Part shown: positions 1 to 6,017 of the stretch, piece after piece | How the letters are laid out: every line of letters begins with the position of its first letter | Numbering within the stretch: the stretch's first letter is position 1 | Source: an uncultured Bacteroidales bacterium | GTDB taxonomy: Bacteria > Bacteroidota > Bacteroidia > Bacteroidales > Paludibacteraceae | Length of the DNA: 6,200 nucleotides | NCBI GenBank assembly: GCA_946619625.1 | Contig: CAMOMF010000115.1 | Coordinates: 1-6,200, forward strand | Direction of reading: 5' to 3' | Made by a program: the position numbers and the translations under genes | Notes under the pieces: model-generated | Told to the model about the DNA's origin: nothing | Seen by the model: only the letters and a program-made list of their open reading frames with translations | Databases searched by the model: none

Positions 1-1016
1 CCAACCCACCGGACGTTCTTACCGATATATACCTCTTCGATAACGTCCTTCTCGAACTTGACGGAACCCAAGCCAAGTGTTCCAGTGATATCTGTACTAC
101 CGAATGCTTCCATACCGATTATCTCGACTTCTACTTGCTGCACGGCATTGGCATGGGCGGCATGGAGAATCTCCGCGGACGGTATTTGGATAATGGTGTT
201 CTCGACTACCTCGTGGAGGAGAGGGCTGCCGGACATATACGCAATCTCGGTTTCTCCTATCATGGTGATATTCAGTGCTTCGACTACCTCCTTTCTCTGC
301 ACGACAAGTACCATTGGGACTTCGTACAGATACAAATGAACTACGTCGATTGGCACTATGCCAAGCAGGTCAATCCGCGCAACACCAACGCCGAATATCT
401 ATACAATGAACTCGACAAGCGCGGTATTCCCGCCGTCATCATGGAGCCTATACTTGGCGGACGACTGGCATCCCTGCCCGAGGGACCCACACGCCGCCTC
501 AAGACCCGCGAGCCGCAACGTTCCATTGCCTCGTGGGCATTCCGTTTCAGCGGCACTTACCCCCGTGTACTCACTATCCTCAGCGGCATGACTTACATGG
601 AGCATCTGCAGGACAACCTCCGCTCTTTTGCCCCGTTCAAGCCCCTCACGGCGGACGAACTGGACGAACTCGAGGCAATTGCACACGAGTATATCACTTT
701 CCCCATTGTGCCCTGCACCAACTGCCAATACTGCATGCCCTGTCCTTACGGACTGGATATCCCTGGCACTTTCCGGCACTACAACGACAGCCTCAACGAA
801 GGACGTATAAACGACAATCCGGAGTCGAAAGACTATCGTCGTCTGCGCAAACAGTACTTGGATAGTTACAGCCGCGCCGTGGCACGCGAACGACAAGCCG
901 ACCACTGCATTGGGTGTGGACAGTGTATGGTGCATTGTCCGCAGCACATCGACATCCCCGCCGAAATGCAGCGCATTGACAAGTTCGTCGAGTCACTTAG
1001 AAACAACGTGCTATAA
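1..1016 (+). CDS. Aldo/keto reductase with C-terminal 2x[4Fe-4S] ferredoxin-type domain (5' partial)
   Basis: The 3' part of a gene, open in frame from base 3 to the TAA at 1014-1016 (337 residues visible). It belongs to the iron-sulfur aldo/keto reductases common in Bacteroidales. The TIM-barrel part shows TDYLDFYLLHG, whose His (codon 141-143) matches the catalytic His of the AKR tetrad, then RNLGFSYHGD, VQIQMNYVDW, GIPAVIMEPILGGRL and VLSGM. Two ferredoxin-like cysteine clusters follow: C-x2-C-x2-C-x2-C-P (Cys codons at 714, 723, 732, 741) and C-x2-C-x2-C-x3-C-P (906, 915, 924, 936), which should bind two [4Fe-4S] clusters. The Asp, Tyr and Lys of the tetrad and any signal peptide lie upstream of the window. 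Relatives are usually about 400-450 residues and, as I recall, often carry a twin-arginine signal. The substrate is unknown; a redox role is inferred. The first 35 or so residues are hard to align to the family. tatA follows after 50 nt. Confidence 0.9.
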   Translation, partial: NPPDVLTDIYLFDNVLLELDGTQAKCSSDICTTECFHTDYLDFYLLHGIGMGGMENLRGRYLDNGVLDYLVEERAAGHIRNLGFSYHGDIQCFDYLLSLHDKYHWDFVQIQMNYVDWHYAKQVNPRNTNAEYLYNELDKRGIPAVIMEPILGGRLASLPEGPTRRLKTREPQRSIASWAFRFSGTYPRVLTILSGMTYMEHLQDNLRSFAPFKPLTADELDELEAIAHEYITFPIVPCTNCQYCMPCPYGLDIPGTFRHYNDSLNEGRINDNPESKDYRRLRKQYLDSYSRAVARERQADHCIGCGQCMVHCPQHIDIPAEMQRIDKFVESLRNNVL

Positions 1017-1066
1017 GATACTTGAAGCGGTCAAGCCGCACTGATATAACCATAACATCACCGAAT

Positions 1067-1273
1067 ATGCAAGCCACTATTTTTCTAATGCTCGGCACGT
1101 GGGAGATTATCGCCATTGTTGCCGTTATTCTGCTCCTTTTCGGAGGGGCCAAGATTCCTGAACTCATGCGAGGGTTGGGCAAAGGCGTCAAGGAGTTCAA
1201 AAACGCTCAAAAAGAAGTAGAGGACGCCGTCAAATCGGATCCAAAGGACGAGAAACCCACCAAGCAGGACTAA
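1067..1273 (+). CDS. tatA: Sec-independent (twin-arginine) translocase subunit TatA
   Basis: A 68-residue protein with TatA architecture: a short N-terminus, one membrane helix (about residues 10-25, EIIAIVAVILLLF), the hinge FGGAKIPEL, an amphipathic helix (RGLGKGVKEFKNAQKEVEDA) and a charged, unstructured tail. TatA oligomerises in the inner membrane to let folded, often cofactor-bearing, Tat substrates cross. I chose ATG 1067; a TTG at 1022 would add 15 polar residues atypical of the family, and ATG 1088 (MLGTWEII) is a possible shorter start. It begins 50 nt after the reductase and ends 9 nt before tatC, consistent with one operon. No tatB is seen in the window; in such TatAC systems one TatA-type protein is thought to do both jobs. 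A 4-bp GCGG/CCGC hairpin (1027-1039) lies in the upstream gap and has no T run, so it is probably not a terminator. Confidence 0.93.
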   Translation: MQATIFLMLGTWEIIAIVAVILLLFGGAKIPELMRGLGKGVKEFKNAQKEVEDAVKSDPKDEKPTKQD

Positions 1274-1282
1274 AATACCCCA

Positions 1283-2059
1283 ATGGCGGAAACCAAAGAC
1301 CTCACTTTCTGGGAACACTTGGATGTCCTTCGCGGCGGAATTATCCGTTGCCTTATTGCCGTGGCGGTATGTGCCGTGGGGGCTTTTCTGCTTAAGGACC
1401 AATTGTTTGCGTTGGTGTTGGGGCCGCAACAGCCTGATTTCTTGACTTATCGACTGCTCCGCCGGCTTTCGCCCGACTACACTTTCACACCCATTGTGAT
1501 TATCAACACAGGCTTGGCGCAACAGTTTATCATCCACATGCGCGTGGCACTTGCTGTGGGTGCCCTTTGTGTCTCGCCATACATTCTTTACGAGGCGGTC
1601 CGTTTTGTCTCGCCAGCACTCTATCCAAACGAACGCGAGGCATCCCTGCCTGCAGTTATTGCCGGGTATCTCATGTTCCTCTTGGGAATGGCGGTCGCCT
1701 ACCTTCTTATCTTTCCCTTCACTTTCCGTTTCCTCGGCACTTACCAAGTCGCAGACGCGGTGGAAAACCTCATTTCGTTAGACTCTTACATCTCCACCTT
1801 GCTTGTCCTCTGTCTTCTGATGGGCGTACTCTTTGAACTGCCTGTTCTCTGTTGGCTCTTGGCACGACTCGGCTTGCTCACTGCTGCCCCCATGACCAAG
1901 TATCGCAAGCATGCCTTTGTTGTCATCATGGTGCTCGCTGCGGTCATCACACCTACTGGGGATATTTTCACCCTCTCGTTGGTTACACTGCCCGTTTATG
2001 TACTTTACGAAGCAGGAATTTGTGTCGTAAAACGCGTCGAAAAGAAAAAAATAGCCTGA
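1283..2059 (+). CDS. tatC: Sec-independent (twin-arginine) translocase subunit TatC
   Basis: A polytopic inner-membrane protein of 258 residues, the usual length for TatC, which forms the receptor that binds twin-arginine signal peptides. Family motifs are present in order: the cytoplasmic N-terminal FWEHLDVLR, the VSPALYPNERE loop with its conserved Glu, the membrane-embedded FELPV, and TPTGDIFTLSLVTLPVYVLYE near the C-terminus. The hydrophobic segments fit the six-helix TatC fold (about residues 17-37, 88-108, 125-152, 170-190, 212-226 and 229-248). The segment between helices 1 and 2 is relatively long, as is common in Bacteroidota. The ATG at 1283 lies 9 nt after the tatA stop, and the N-terminal MAETKDLTFWEHL is a typical beginning. 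The protein ends in a basic tail, KRVEKKK. It is the last gene of the reductase-tatA-tatC unit. Confidence 0.97.
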   Translation: MAETKDLTFWEHLDVLRGGIIRCLIAVAVCAVGAFLLKDQLFALVLGPQQPDFLTYRLLRRLSPDYTFTPIVIINTGLAQQFIIHMRVALAVGALCVSPYILYEAVRFVSPALYPNEREASLPAVIAGYLMFLLGMAVAYLLIFPFTFRFLGTYQVADAVENLISLDSYISTLLVLCLLMGVLFELPVLCWLLARLGLLTAAPMTKYRKHAFVVIMVLAAVITPTGDIFTLSLVTLPVYVLYEAGICVVKRVEKKKIA

Positions 2060-2072
2060 AAAATGCATTTTT
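2059..2072. repeat. 14-bp A/T palindrome after tatC
   Basis: A perfect palindrome, AAAAATGCATTTTT, begins on the last base of the tatC stop codon and is followed by two more T residues. As RNA it would form only a 5-bp A-U stem with a UGCA loop, weak for an intrinsic terminator, though it has a trailing T run. It lies 11 nt upstream of the -33 element of the next promoter, so a protein-binding or upstream-element role is equally possible. Function not established. Confidence 0.4.
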
Positions 2073-2083
2073 TTGCCAAAATA

Positions 2084-2115
2084 TTTGGTCATATCAAAAA
2101 AAAGCAGTACCTTTG
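2084..2115 (+). promoter_or_regulatory. Bacteroides-type promoter for tRNA-Gln
   Basis: TTTG at 2084-2087 and TACCTTTG at 2108-2115 match the Bacteroides primary-sigma consensus (-33 TTTG, -7 TAnnTTTG) and are separated by 20 nt. Transcription would start a few bases downstream, about 2119-2125, and would read a structured leader and then tRNA-Gln. This is the clearest promoter in the window. It also shows that the tRNA need not depend on read-through from tatC. Confidence 0.75.
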
Positions 2116-2142
2116 CACCCGCTTTCGTAAAAAACACCCCTT

Positions 2143-2206
2143 ATTGAGCCTGTAGCCGCAGGCGGAAAGGCTCAGTCGATGTGCGAGGTCGTCGAACGCG
2201 AAGCGA
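2143..2206 (+). other. GC-rich structured leader preceding tRNA-Gln
   Basis: Between the promoter and the tRNA lies a GC-rich stretch that codes for nothing recognisable. Bases 2143-2151 can pair with 2168-2176 (9 bp including one G-U; core TGAGCC/GGCTCA), and the loop could hold a small extra GC-rich helix. A second short hairpin, CGC-GAA-GCG, occupies 2197-2205 directly before the mature tRNA 5' end. The hexamer CGATGT occurs at 2177-2182 and again at 2204-2209, where it overlaps the tRNA start. The simplest reading is a 5' leader removed by RNase P. A dispersed intergenic repeat or an independent small RNA is possible. Confidence 0.4.
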
Positions 2207-2278
2207 TGTCTAATGGTATAAAGGCTATTACGTCAGATTTTGGTTCTGAAGATCTTGGTTCGATTCCAGGTTAGACAA
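2207..2278 (+). tRNA. tRNA-Gln, anticodon UUG
   Basis: A complete cloverleaf can be drawn by hand. The acceptor stem TGTCTAA/TTAGACA (2207-2213 with 2271-2277) has 7 perfect pairs. The D stem starting at 2216 has 3 pairs closed by C2231. The anticodon stem TCAGA/TCTGA (2233-2237 with 2245-2249) has 5 perfect pairs around a 7-nt loop with anticodon TTG at 2240-2242. The variable loop has 4 nt. The T stem CTTGG/CCAGG (2254-2258 with 2266-2270) carries loop TTCGATT. The anticodon reads CAA and, by wobble, CAG, so the isotype is glutamine; the U1-A72 pair is also typical of tRNA-Gln. The discriminator is A2278 and CCA is not encoded, so it must be added after transcription. Confidence 0.95.
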
Positions 2279-2289
2279 CAACTGAAATT

Positions 2290-2325
2290 AGGGAAACCTT
2301 ACTTTTGCGAGGCAACCCTTTTTTT
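2290..2325 (+). terminator. Weak intrinsic terminator after tRNA-Gln
   Basis: AGGG (2290-2293) can pair with CCCT (2316-2319), and CCT (2297-2299) with AGG (2310-2312), across a small AAA/CAA internal loop. A run of seven T residues (2319-2325) follows. The shape fits a rho-independent terminator for the tRNA transcript, although the stem is short and interrupted. The apical loop contains the TACTTTTG element listed separately, so the two functions overlap or only one is real. Confidence 0.45.
2300..2307 (+). promoter_or_regulatory. TAnnTTTG (-7) element upstream of rplY
   Basis: TACTTTTG matches the Bacteroides -7 consensus TAnnTTTG and lies 54 nt before the rplY start codon, a plausible distance. 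No TTTG is seen at the expected -33 spacing (about 2276-2279, which falls at the end of the tRNA), so this is half of a promoter on sequence grounds. Without it, rplY would have to rely on read-through from the tRNA promoter. Confidence 0.45.
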
Positions 2326-2361
2326 GTGTGATGGGATATTTAATATTAAGTAACACGACAA

Positions 2362-2925
2362 ATGAAAACTTTTGAACTTTCAGGCGAACTCCGCAATGAG
2401 TTCGGTAAAAAAGCAGCCAAAGAACTGCGCAAGCAGGACCTCGTTCCATGCAACCTTTATGGCAATGGCGAAAACATCACCTTCACGGTGAATGCGGCCG
2501 ACGTTCGCAAACTCATTTACACCCCTGACACTATGGTGGTTGAACTTACCATCGCTGGTAAGAAACACAATGCTGTCATCAAGGAACTCCAGTTCCACCC
2601 GGTTAAAGAGCAACTCCTTCACATCGACTTCCTCGAGGTGAACGACAAGAAACCCGTTACGGTGGAAGTCCCCGTTCAGTTGGTTGGTCACGCCGAGGGT
2701 GTCAAAGCCGGTGGTAAACTGTCGCTCGAGGTGCGCAAACTCAAGGTTTCTGCCATCTACACCAACCTCCCTGACCGCGTCGTTGTGGACGTAACGGAGT
2801 TGGGACTGGGCAAGCGTATTCAGGTGGCTGACCTACATTTCGACAACTACTGCATCGCCAACGTCAAGGATCTTGTTGTTGCTCAAGTTAAAGCAACACG
2901 TGCTTCCAAGCAGCAAGATGCCTAA
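2362..2925 (+). CDS. rplY: 50S ribosomal protein L25/general stress protein Ctc
   Basis: A 187-residue protein of the long (TL5/Ctc) form of bL25, which binds 5S rRNA in the large ribosomal subunit. The N-terminal L25 domain (about residues 1-90) shows the expected start MKTFELSGELRNEFGKKAAK with the basic ELRKQDLVPCNLYG segment, then KELQFHPVKEQLLHIDFLEV. The C-terminal beta domain (about 95-180) shows VPVQLVGHAEGVKAGGKL, LPDRVVVDVTELGLGKRIQVADL and a final VKDLVVAQV strand. E. coli L25 has only the first domain; the two-domain form is normal in Bacteroidota. The ATG at 2362 is chosen because MKTFEL is the natural domain start. The gene follows tRNA-Gln and is closed by a strong terminator at 2947-2976, so it is probably a single-gene transcript. 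Confidence 0.96.
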   Translation: MKTFELSGELRNEFGKKAAKELRKQDLVPCNLYGNGENITFTVNAADVRKLIYTPDTMVVELTIAGKKHNAVIKELQFHPVKEQLLHIDFLEVNDKKPVTVEVPVQLVGHAEGVKAGGKLSLEVRKLKVSAIYTNLPDRVVVDVTELGLGKRIQVADLHFDNYCIANVKDLVVAQVKATRASKQQDA

Positions 2926-2946
2926 CCTGCTGCAGTTTGCAACATG

Positions 2947-2976
2947 AAAGGACGGGAAACTTCTCGTCCTTTTTTT
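2947..2976 (+). terminator. Rho-independent terminator of rplY
   Basis: Bases 2947-2956 pair with 2963-2972 to give a 10-bp stem (one G-U) around the loop AAACTT. The core is AAAGGACG/CGTCCTTT, and an unbroken T run covers 2970-2976. It begins 21 nt after the rplY stop codon and ends 30 nt before the pth start. It overlaps the only upstream in-frame ATG of pth (2944), which argues against that start. Confidence 0.88.
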
Positions 2977-3006
2977 CTAAAAAACGATTATCCGATTCTA
3001 CTATAC

Positions 3007-3570
3007 ATGAAGTATCTGATTGTTGGTCTTGGTAATATTGGTGACGAGTACGCCAACACTCGGCACAACATTGGTTTCCGGATGGTGGATGCCATGGCGC
3101 AAAGCGTGGGTGCCACTTGGGAAGACCGACGCTATGGGTTTGTCGCACATTGTCGGGTGAAAAACGCCGAGATGGTGCTGCTCAAACCCTCTACTTTCAT
3201 GAACCTCAGTGGCATGGCGGTGCGTTATTGGCTCAATGCAGAGAAAATCCCATTGGAGAACCTCTTCGTCCTGGTCGATGACCTCAATCTGCCCTTCGGA
3301 ACCATACGTATGCGTAAGGCGGGCTCGGCGGGAGGACATAATGGACTGAAGAATATCGAACAGTGTCTCTGCACGCCTAATTATGCCCGGCTTCGGTTCG
3401 GCATTGGCAACGAATATACCCACGGAGCGCAGGTAAGTTTTGTCTTGGGCGAATGGACACCCGAGGAGGAAAAAGCCTTACCTGACCGACTTGCTCTTAT
3501 CTCTGATGTTATCAAGTCGTTCTGCCTCCAAGGAATAGACCGTACAATGAATCAATACAACGGCAAATAA
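3007..3570 (+). CDS. pth: Peptidyl-tRNA hydrolase
   Basis: Cleaves the ester bond of peptidyl-tRNAs that drop off ribosomes and so recycles tRNA in the cytoplasm. The 187-residue product is close to the E. coli enzyme (194). Catalytic and substrate-binding residues are all visible: Asn10 and catalytic His20 in GLGNIGDEYANTRHNIGF, Asn66 in KPSTFMNLSG, Asp91 in LVDDLNLPFG and Asn112 in GSAGGHNGLK; these equal N10, H20, N68, D93 and N114 of E. coli Pth. LRFGIG and VSFVLGEWTPEE complete the family pattern. ATG 3007 gives the canonical MKYLIVGLGN start; the in-frame ATG 2944 would add 21 residues translated from the rplY terminator and is rejected. The gene ends 2 nt before the next one, suggesting translational coupling. 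No promoter was recognised in the short gap before it. Confidence 0.97.
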   Translation: MKYLIVGLGNIGDEYANTRHNIGFRMVDAMAQSVGATWEDRRYGFVAHCRVKNAEMVLLKPSTFMNLSGMAVRYWLNAEKIPLENLFVLVDDLNLPFGTIRMRKAGSAGGHNGLKNIEQCLCTPNYARLRFGIGNEYTHGAQVSFVLGEWTPEEEKALPDRLALISDVIKSFCLQGIDRTMNQYNGK

Positions 3571-3572
3571 CT

Positions 3573-5555
3573 ATGCACATCTTTTACCGTATCTGGAAAC
3601 ACCCGCTCACAGTCGCATTTTGCAACATTGTGCTGATGATGTTCATCTACACCTGCTTGCGTGTGTTCCTGTATTTCATTTTCCCGCAAATGTATGCCGG
3701 TGTTTCTACACACCACCTGATGGAGATGTTGCTGGGCGGCATGCGTTTCGACCTCACCGCAATTCTTTATCTTTCTTCCGTTTATCTGTTGTTGGCGCTG
3801 CTGCCATTGCCCGAGTATGTCCGCAACAGCAAGGCGTACGACATTGTGGAGCGGGTCTTTTACTTCGTTCCCAATGGGGTGGGTATTATCGCCAACTGCA
3901 TGGATATTGCCTACCTGCCTTTCTCTGACAGGCGCACTACCATGGCGGTCTTCAAGGAGTTTGCCCACGACAACAATATCTTGTCTGTTATCTTCCAGGG
4001 CATGGGCGATTATTGGTTCGTTACCTTGTTTGGCATATTCATGTTGGTCATTATGGTCGTTGGGTACCGCCGCCACACCATGCCCATCGCTCTTAACCGG
4101 CCTGTCTACTACGGAGTAGAAACGGCGTTCCTTCTGGTCGCCACCTATTTTATAGTCATAGGTATCCGGGGCGGCTTCGGACGATATACCCGACCCATTA
4201 CCATCTCCAACGCCATGCAGTATGTGGACCATCCTTCAGAAACGACACTCGTCCTCAACACGCCTTTCACCATCATGAAGTCGTTGGAAAACCAGCAGTA
4301 CACCGACCCGAAGTATTTCCCCGAAAAGCAACTCGAAACTATCTTCACCCCTATACATAGGCCAACACATTTATCGCTACCTGGTGAGGGGACCTCTATA
4401 CCTTCTCCGAACAACCACCATCAACCGTACAATGTCGTCGTCTTGATTCTGGAGAGTTTCGCAACAGAACATATTGGTTTCTACAACACGGACCTCGAGG
4501 GCGGCACATACAAGGGATTCACTCCTTGTCTCGATTCCATTTTGGCGGACGCTGTCACCTTCAAGTATTCTTATGCGTCCGGACGCAAGTCCATCGATGC
4601 CATGCCATCGGTGCTCTCTTCTATCCCCATGCTCATTGAGCCGTATATCGTTTCCCCGTACTCCACCAACGCAGTCTCCTCCATTGCCGACATTCTCAAT
4701 AAGAAAGGCTACACCACTGCCTTCTTCCACGGAGCGCCCAATGGCAGCATGGGCTTCCAGGCGTATGCGCGAAGTGCTCATTTTCAGCGATATTATGGCA
4801 TGGACGAGTTCAACGCCGACCCCAACACGCCAAGTGGTGCGTTTGACGGAACATGGGCGATTTGGGACGAAGAGTTCCTCCAGTATTACTGCAACAAAAT
4901 GAACGAGTTCCAAGAACCCTTCTGTACTGCCGTCTTCACCGCTTCCAGTCACCACCCCTTCAAGGTCCCCAAGCAGTATGAAGGGCGCTTCCCCAAGGGC
5001 GAAAGCCCATTGTGTGAGTGCATCGCATACTCCGACTATGCCTTGGGACGTTTCTTCGATGAAGCGGCACGCCAACCGTGGTTCAGCAACACACTCTTCG
5101 TCATTACGGCGGACCATACCAGTCAGCTCTACCATGAAGAGTACCTCACCAACGAGGGACTTTTCCGCGTGCCAATCGCTTTCTACATGCCGGGCAAACT
5201 GCACCCCCGTGTGGACACGACCCAAGTGGTTTCACAGACCGATGTCATGCCGTCTGTTCTGGCGCTCACTGCACCCGAAGAACCCTATTTTGCTTTTGGC
5301 GAGGACGTGCTCACACAACCCAAAAAACATAATTACGCCGTATCTTTCCTCTACCCTGATTTTCAAATCATTGCCAATAACGGCTCGCTGCTGTTCAACG
5401 GAAAGAAAATTGTTAGTACCAATGGCGACCTCTCCGAGGAAGAGCAGGCCCACATGGTGCGCTTCCTCAAGGCTTATTCCCAACAATACATTTCCCGCCT
5501 CATGAACAATCGAATGACAATTGAAACGGATACTGTATGCAAGACGAACGAGTAG
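3573..5555 (+). CDS. Membrane LtaS-type sulfatase/phosphoglycerol (or phosphoethanolamine) transferase family protein
   Basis: A 660-residue inner-membrane enzyme of the alkaline phosphatase superfamily. The N-terminal third has about five membrane helices (near residues 12-37, 60-79, 92-112, 148-167 and 180-201), followed by a linker and an extracytoplasmic sulfatase-fold domain (about 285-600). Active-site candidates, by analogy with LtaS, are Glu294 in VLILESFATEHIG, the nucleophile Ser340 in SGRKSIDAMPS (Thr in LtaS), His460 in TASSHHPF, and Asp514-His515 in ITADHTS; the first, second and last would bind a metal ion. Relatives transfer phosphoglycerol or phosphoethanolamine from phospholipids to envelope glycans or lipids; in a Gram-negative bacterium the acceptor here is unknown, and a true sulfatase is less likely given the membrane domain. 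The start is 2 nt after pth and the last 19 nt overlap the S4 gene, so the three are probably one operon. Confidence 0.88.
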   Translation: MHIFYRIWKHPLTVAFCNIVLMMFIYTCLRVFLYFIFPQMYAGVSTHHLMEMLLGGMRFDLTAILYLSSVYLLLALLPLPEYVRNSKAYDIVERVFYFVPNGVGIIANCMDIAYLPFSDRRTTMAVFKEFAHDNNILSVIFQGMGDYWFVTLFGIFMLVIMVVGYRRHTMPIALNRPVYYGVETAFLLVATYFIVIGIRGGFGRYTRPITISNAMQYVDHPSETTLVLNTPFTIMKSLENQQYTDPKYFPEKQLETIFTPIHRPTHLSLPGEGTSIPSPNNHHQPYNVVVLILESFATEHIGFYNTDLEGGTYKGFTPCLDSILADAVTFKYSYASGRKSIDAMPSVLSSIPMLIEPYIVSPYSTNAVSSIADILNKKGYTTAFFHGAPNGSMGFQAYARSAHFQRYYGMDEFNADPNTPSGAFDGTWAIWDEEFLQYYCNKMNEFQEPFCTAVFTASSHHPFKVPKQYEGRFPKGESPLCECIAYSDYALGRFFDEAARQPWFSNTLFVITADHTSQLYHEEYLTNEGLFRVPIAFYMPGKLHPRVDTTQVVSQTDVMPSVLALTAPEEPYFAFGEDVLTQPKKHNYAVSFLYPDFQIIANNGSLLFNGKKIVSTNGDLSEEEQAHMVRFLKAYSQQYISRLMNNRMTIETDTVCKTNE

Positions 5556-6004
5556 ATAAATACCTTTTCGCCATGCGCATTTACAAGACGCGCTCCATGG
5601 CGGCGGATGCCTGCAAGAATGGCAGGGTCAAAATGAATGGAGTCGAACTGAAACCCTCACGCTCTTTCCGTGTAGGCGATGTCTTCACCGTACGCAAAGG
5701 ACCGGTCACGTTCTCCTACAAGGTACTCCAACTCTCTCCCAACCGTCTGGCGGCAAGGCTCGTTCCCGAATACATGCAGGATGTCACTCCCCCCGACCAG
5801 TTGGAACTGCTCGAATTGGCAAAGTTGGCGGCGCAGTCAGGTCGGGACCGTGGCACAGGGCGTCCCACCAAGAAGGACCGTCGGGAAATCGAGACTTTCA
5901 TCTCAGACGATTACTCCGATTTCGATGACTTCTCTGATTTCGATGATGACGACTTCGACGACCCCGATTTCGACTCCGACGACCTCGCCTCCTCGCCCTC
6001 TTAA
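5537..6004 (+). CDS. hslR: S4-domain RNA-binding protein, Hsp15 (HslR)-like, with acidic C-terminal tail
   Basis: A 155-residue protein whose N-terminal S4 domain (about residues 4-65) matches the Hsp15 family: RVDKYLFAMRIYKTRSMAADAC, then KNGRVKMNG, LKPSRSFRVGD and FTVRKG. E. coli Hsp15 binds stalled 50S subunits carrying nascent peptidyl-tRNA, a job that fits its neighbour Pth. A middle segment has TPPDQLELLELA and the basic GTGRPTKKDRRE. Residues 123-155 form an acidic low-complexity tail with 16 Asp and 5 Phe in SDF/DDF/PDF steps. E. coli Hsp15 has no such tail; acidic ends are, from memory, common in Bacteroidales versions. The ATG at 5537 overlaps the upstream gene by 19 nt and gives the canonical start directly before the S4 helix. 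The hslR symbol is by similarity; the same function in this phylum is inferred. Confidence 0.9.
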   Translation: MQDERVDKYLFAMRIYKTRSMAADACKNGRVKMNGVELKPSRSFRVGDVFTVRKGPVTFSYKVLQLSPNRLAARLVPEYMQDVTPPDQLELLELAKLAAQSGRDRGTGRPTKKDRREIETFISDDYSDFDDFSDFDDDDFDDPDFDSDDLASSPS

Positions 6005-6017
6005 GTACATTTGTCTG

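Noticed and set aside
1027..1039. GCGG/CCGC hairpin between the reductase and tatA as a terminator
   Set aside because: The stem has only 4 good pairs and no T run follows, so read-through into tatAC is expected.
1022..1066. TTG start extending TatA by 15 residues
   Set aside because: The added residues are polar and unlike TatA N-termini, which begin just before the membrane helix.
2944..3006. Upstream in-frame ATG that would extend pth by 21 residues
   Set aside because: It lies on the rplY terminator, and the Pth family starts with MKYLIVGLGN, which matches ATG 3007.
3552..4232. Minus-strand open frame of 226 codons opposite the membrane domain
   Set aside because: It is very rich in His and Gln, the usual shadow of a hydrophobic membrane gene, and overlaps pth and the transferase.
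4377..5225. Long minus-strand open frame (282 codons)
   Set aside because: It lies antisense to the well-supported sulfatase-domain gene, has no recognisable motif, and is explained by the base composition of the real gene.
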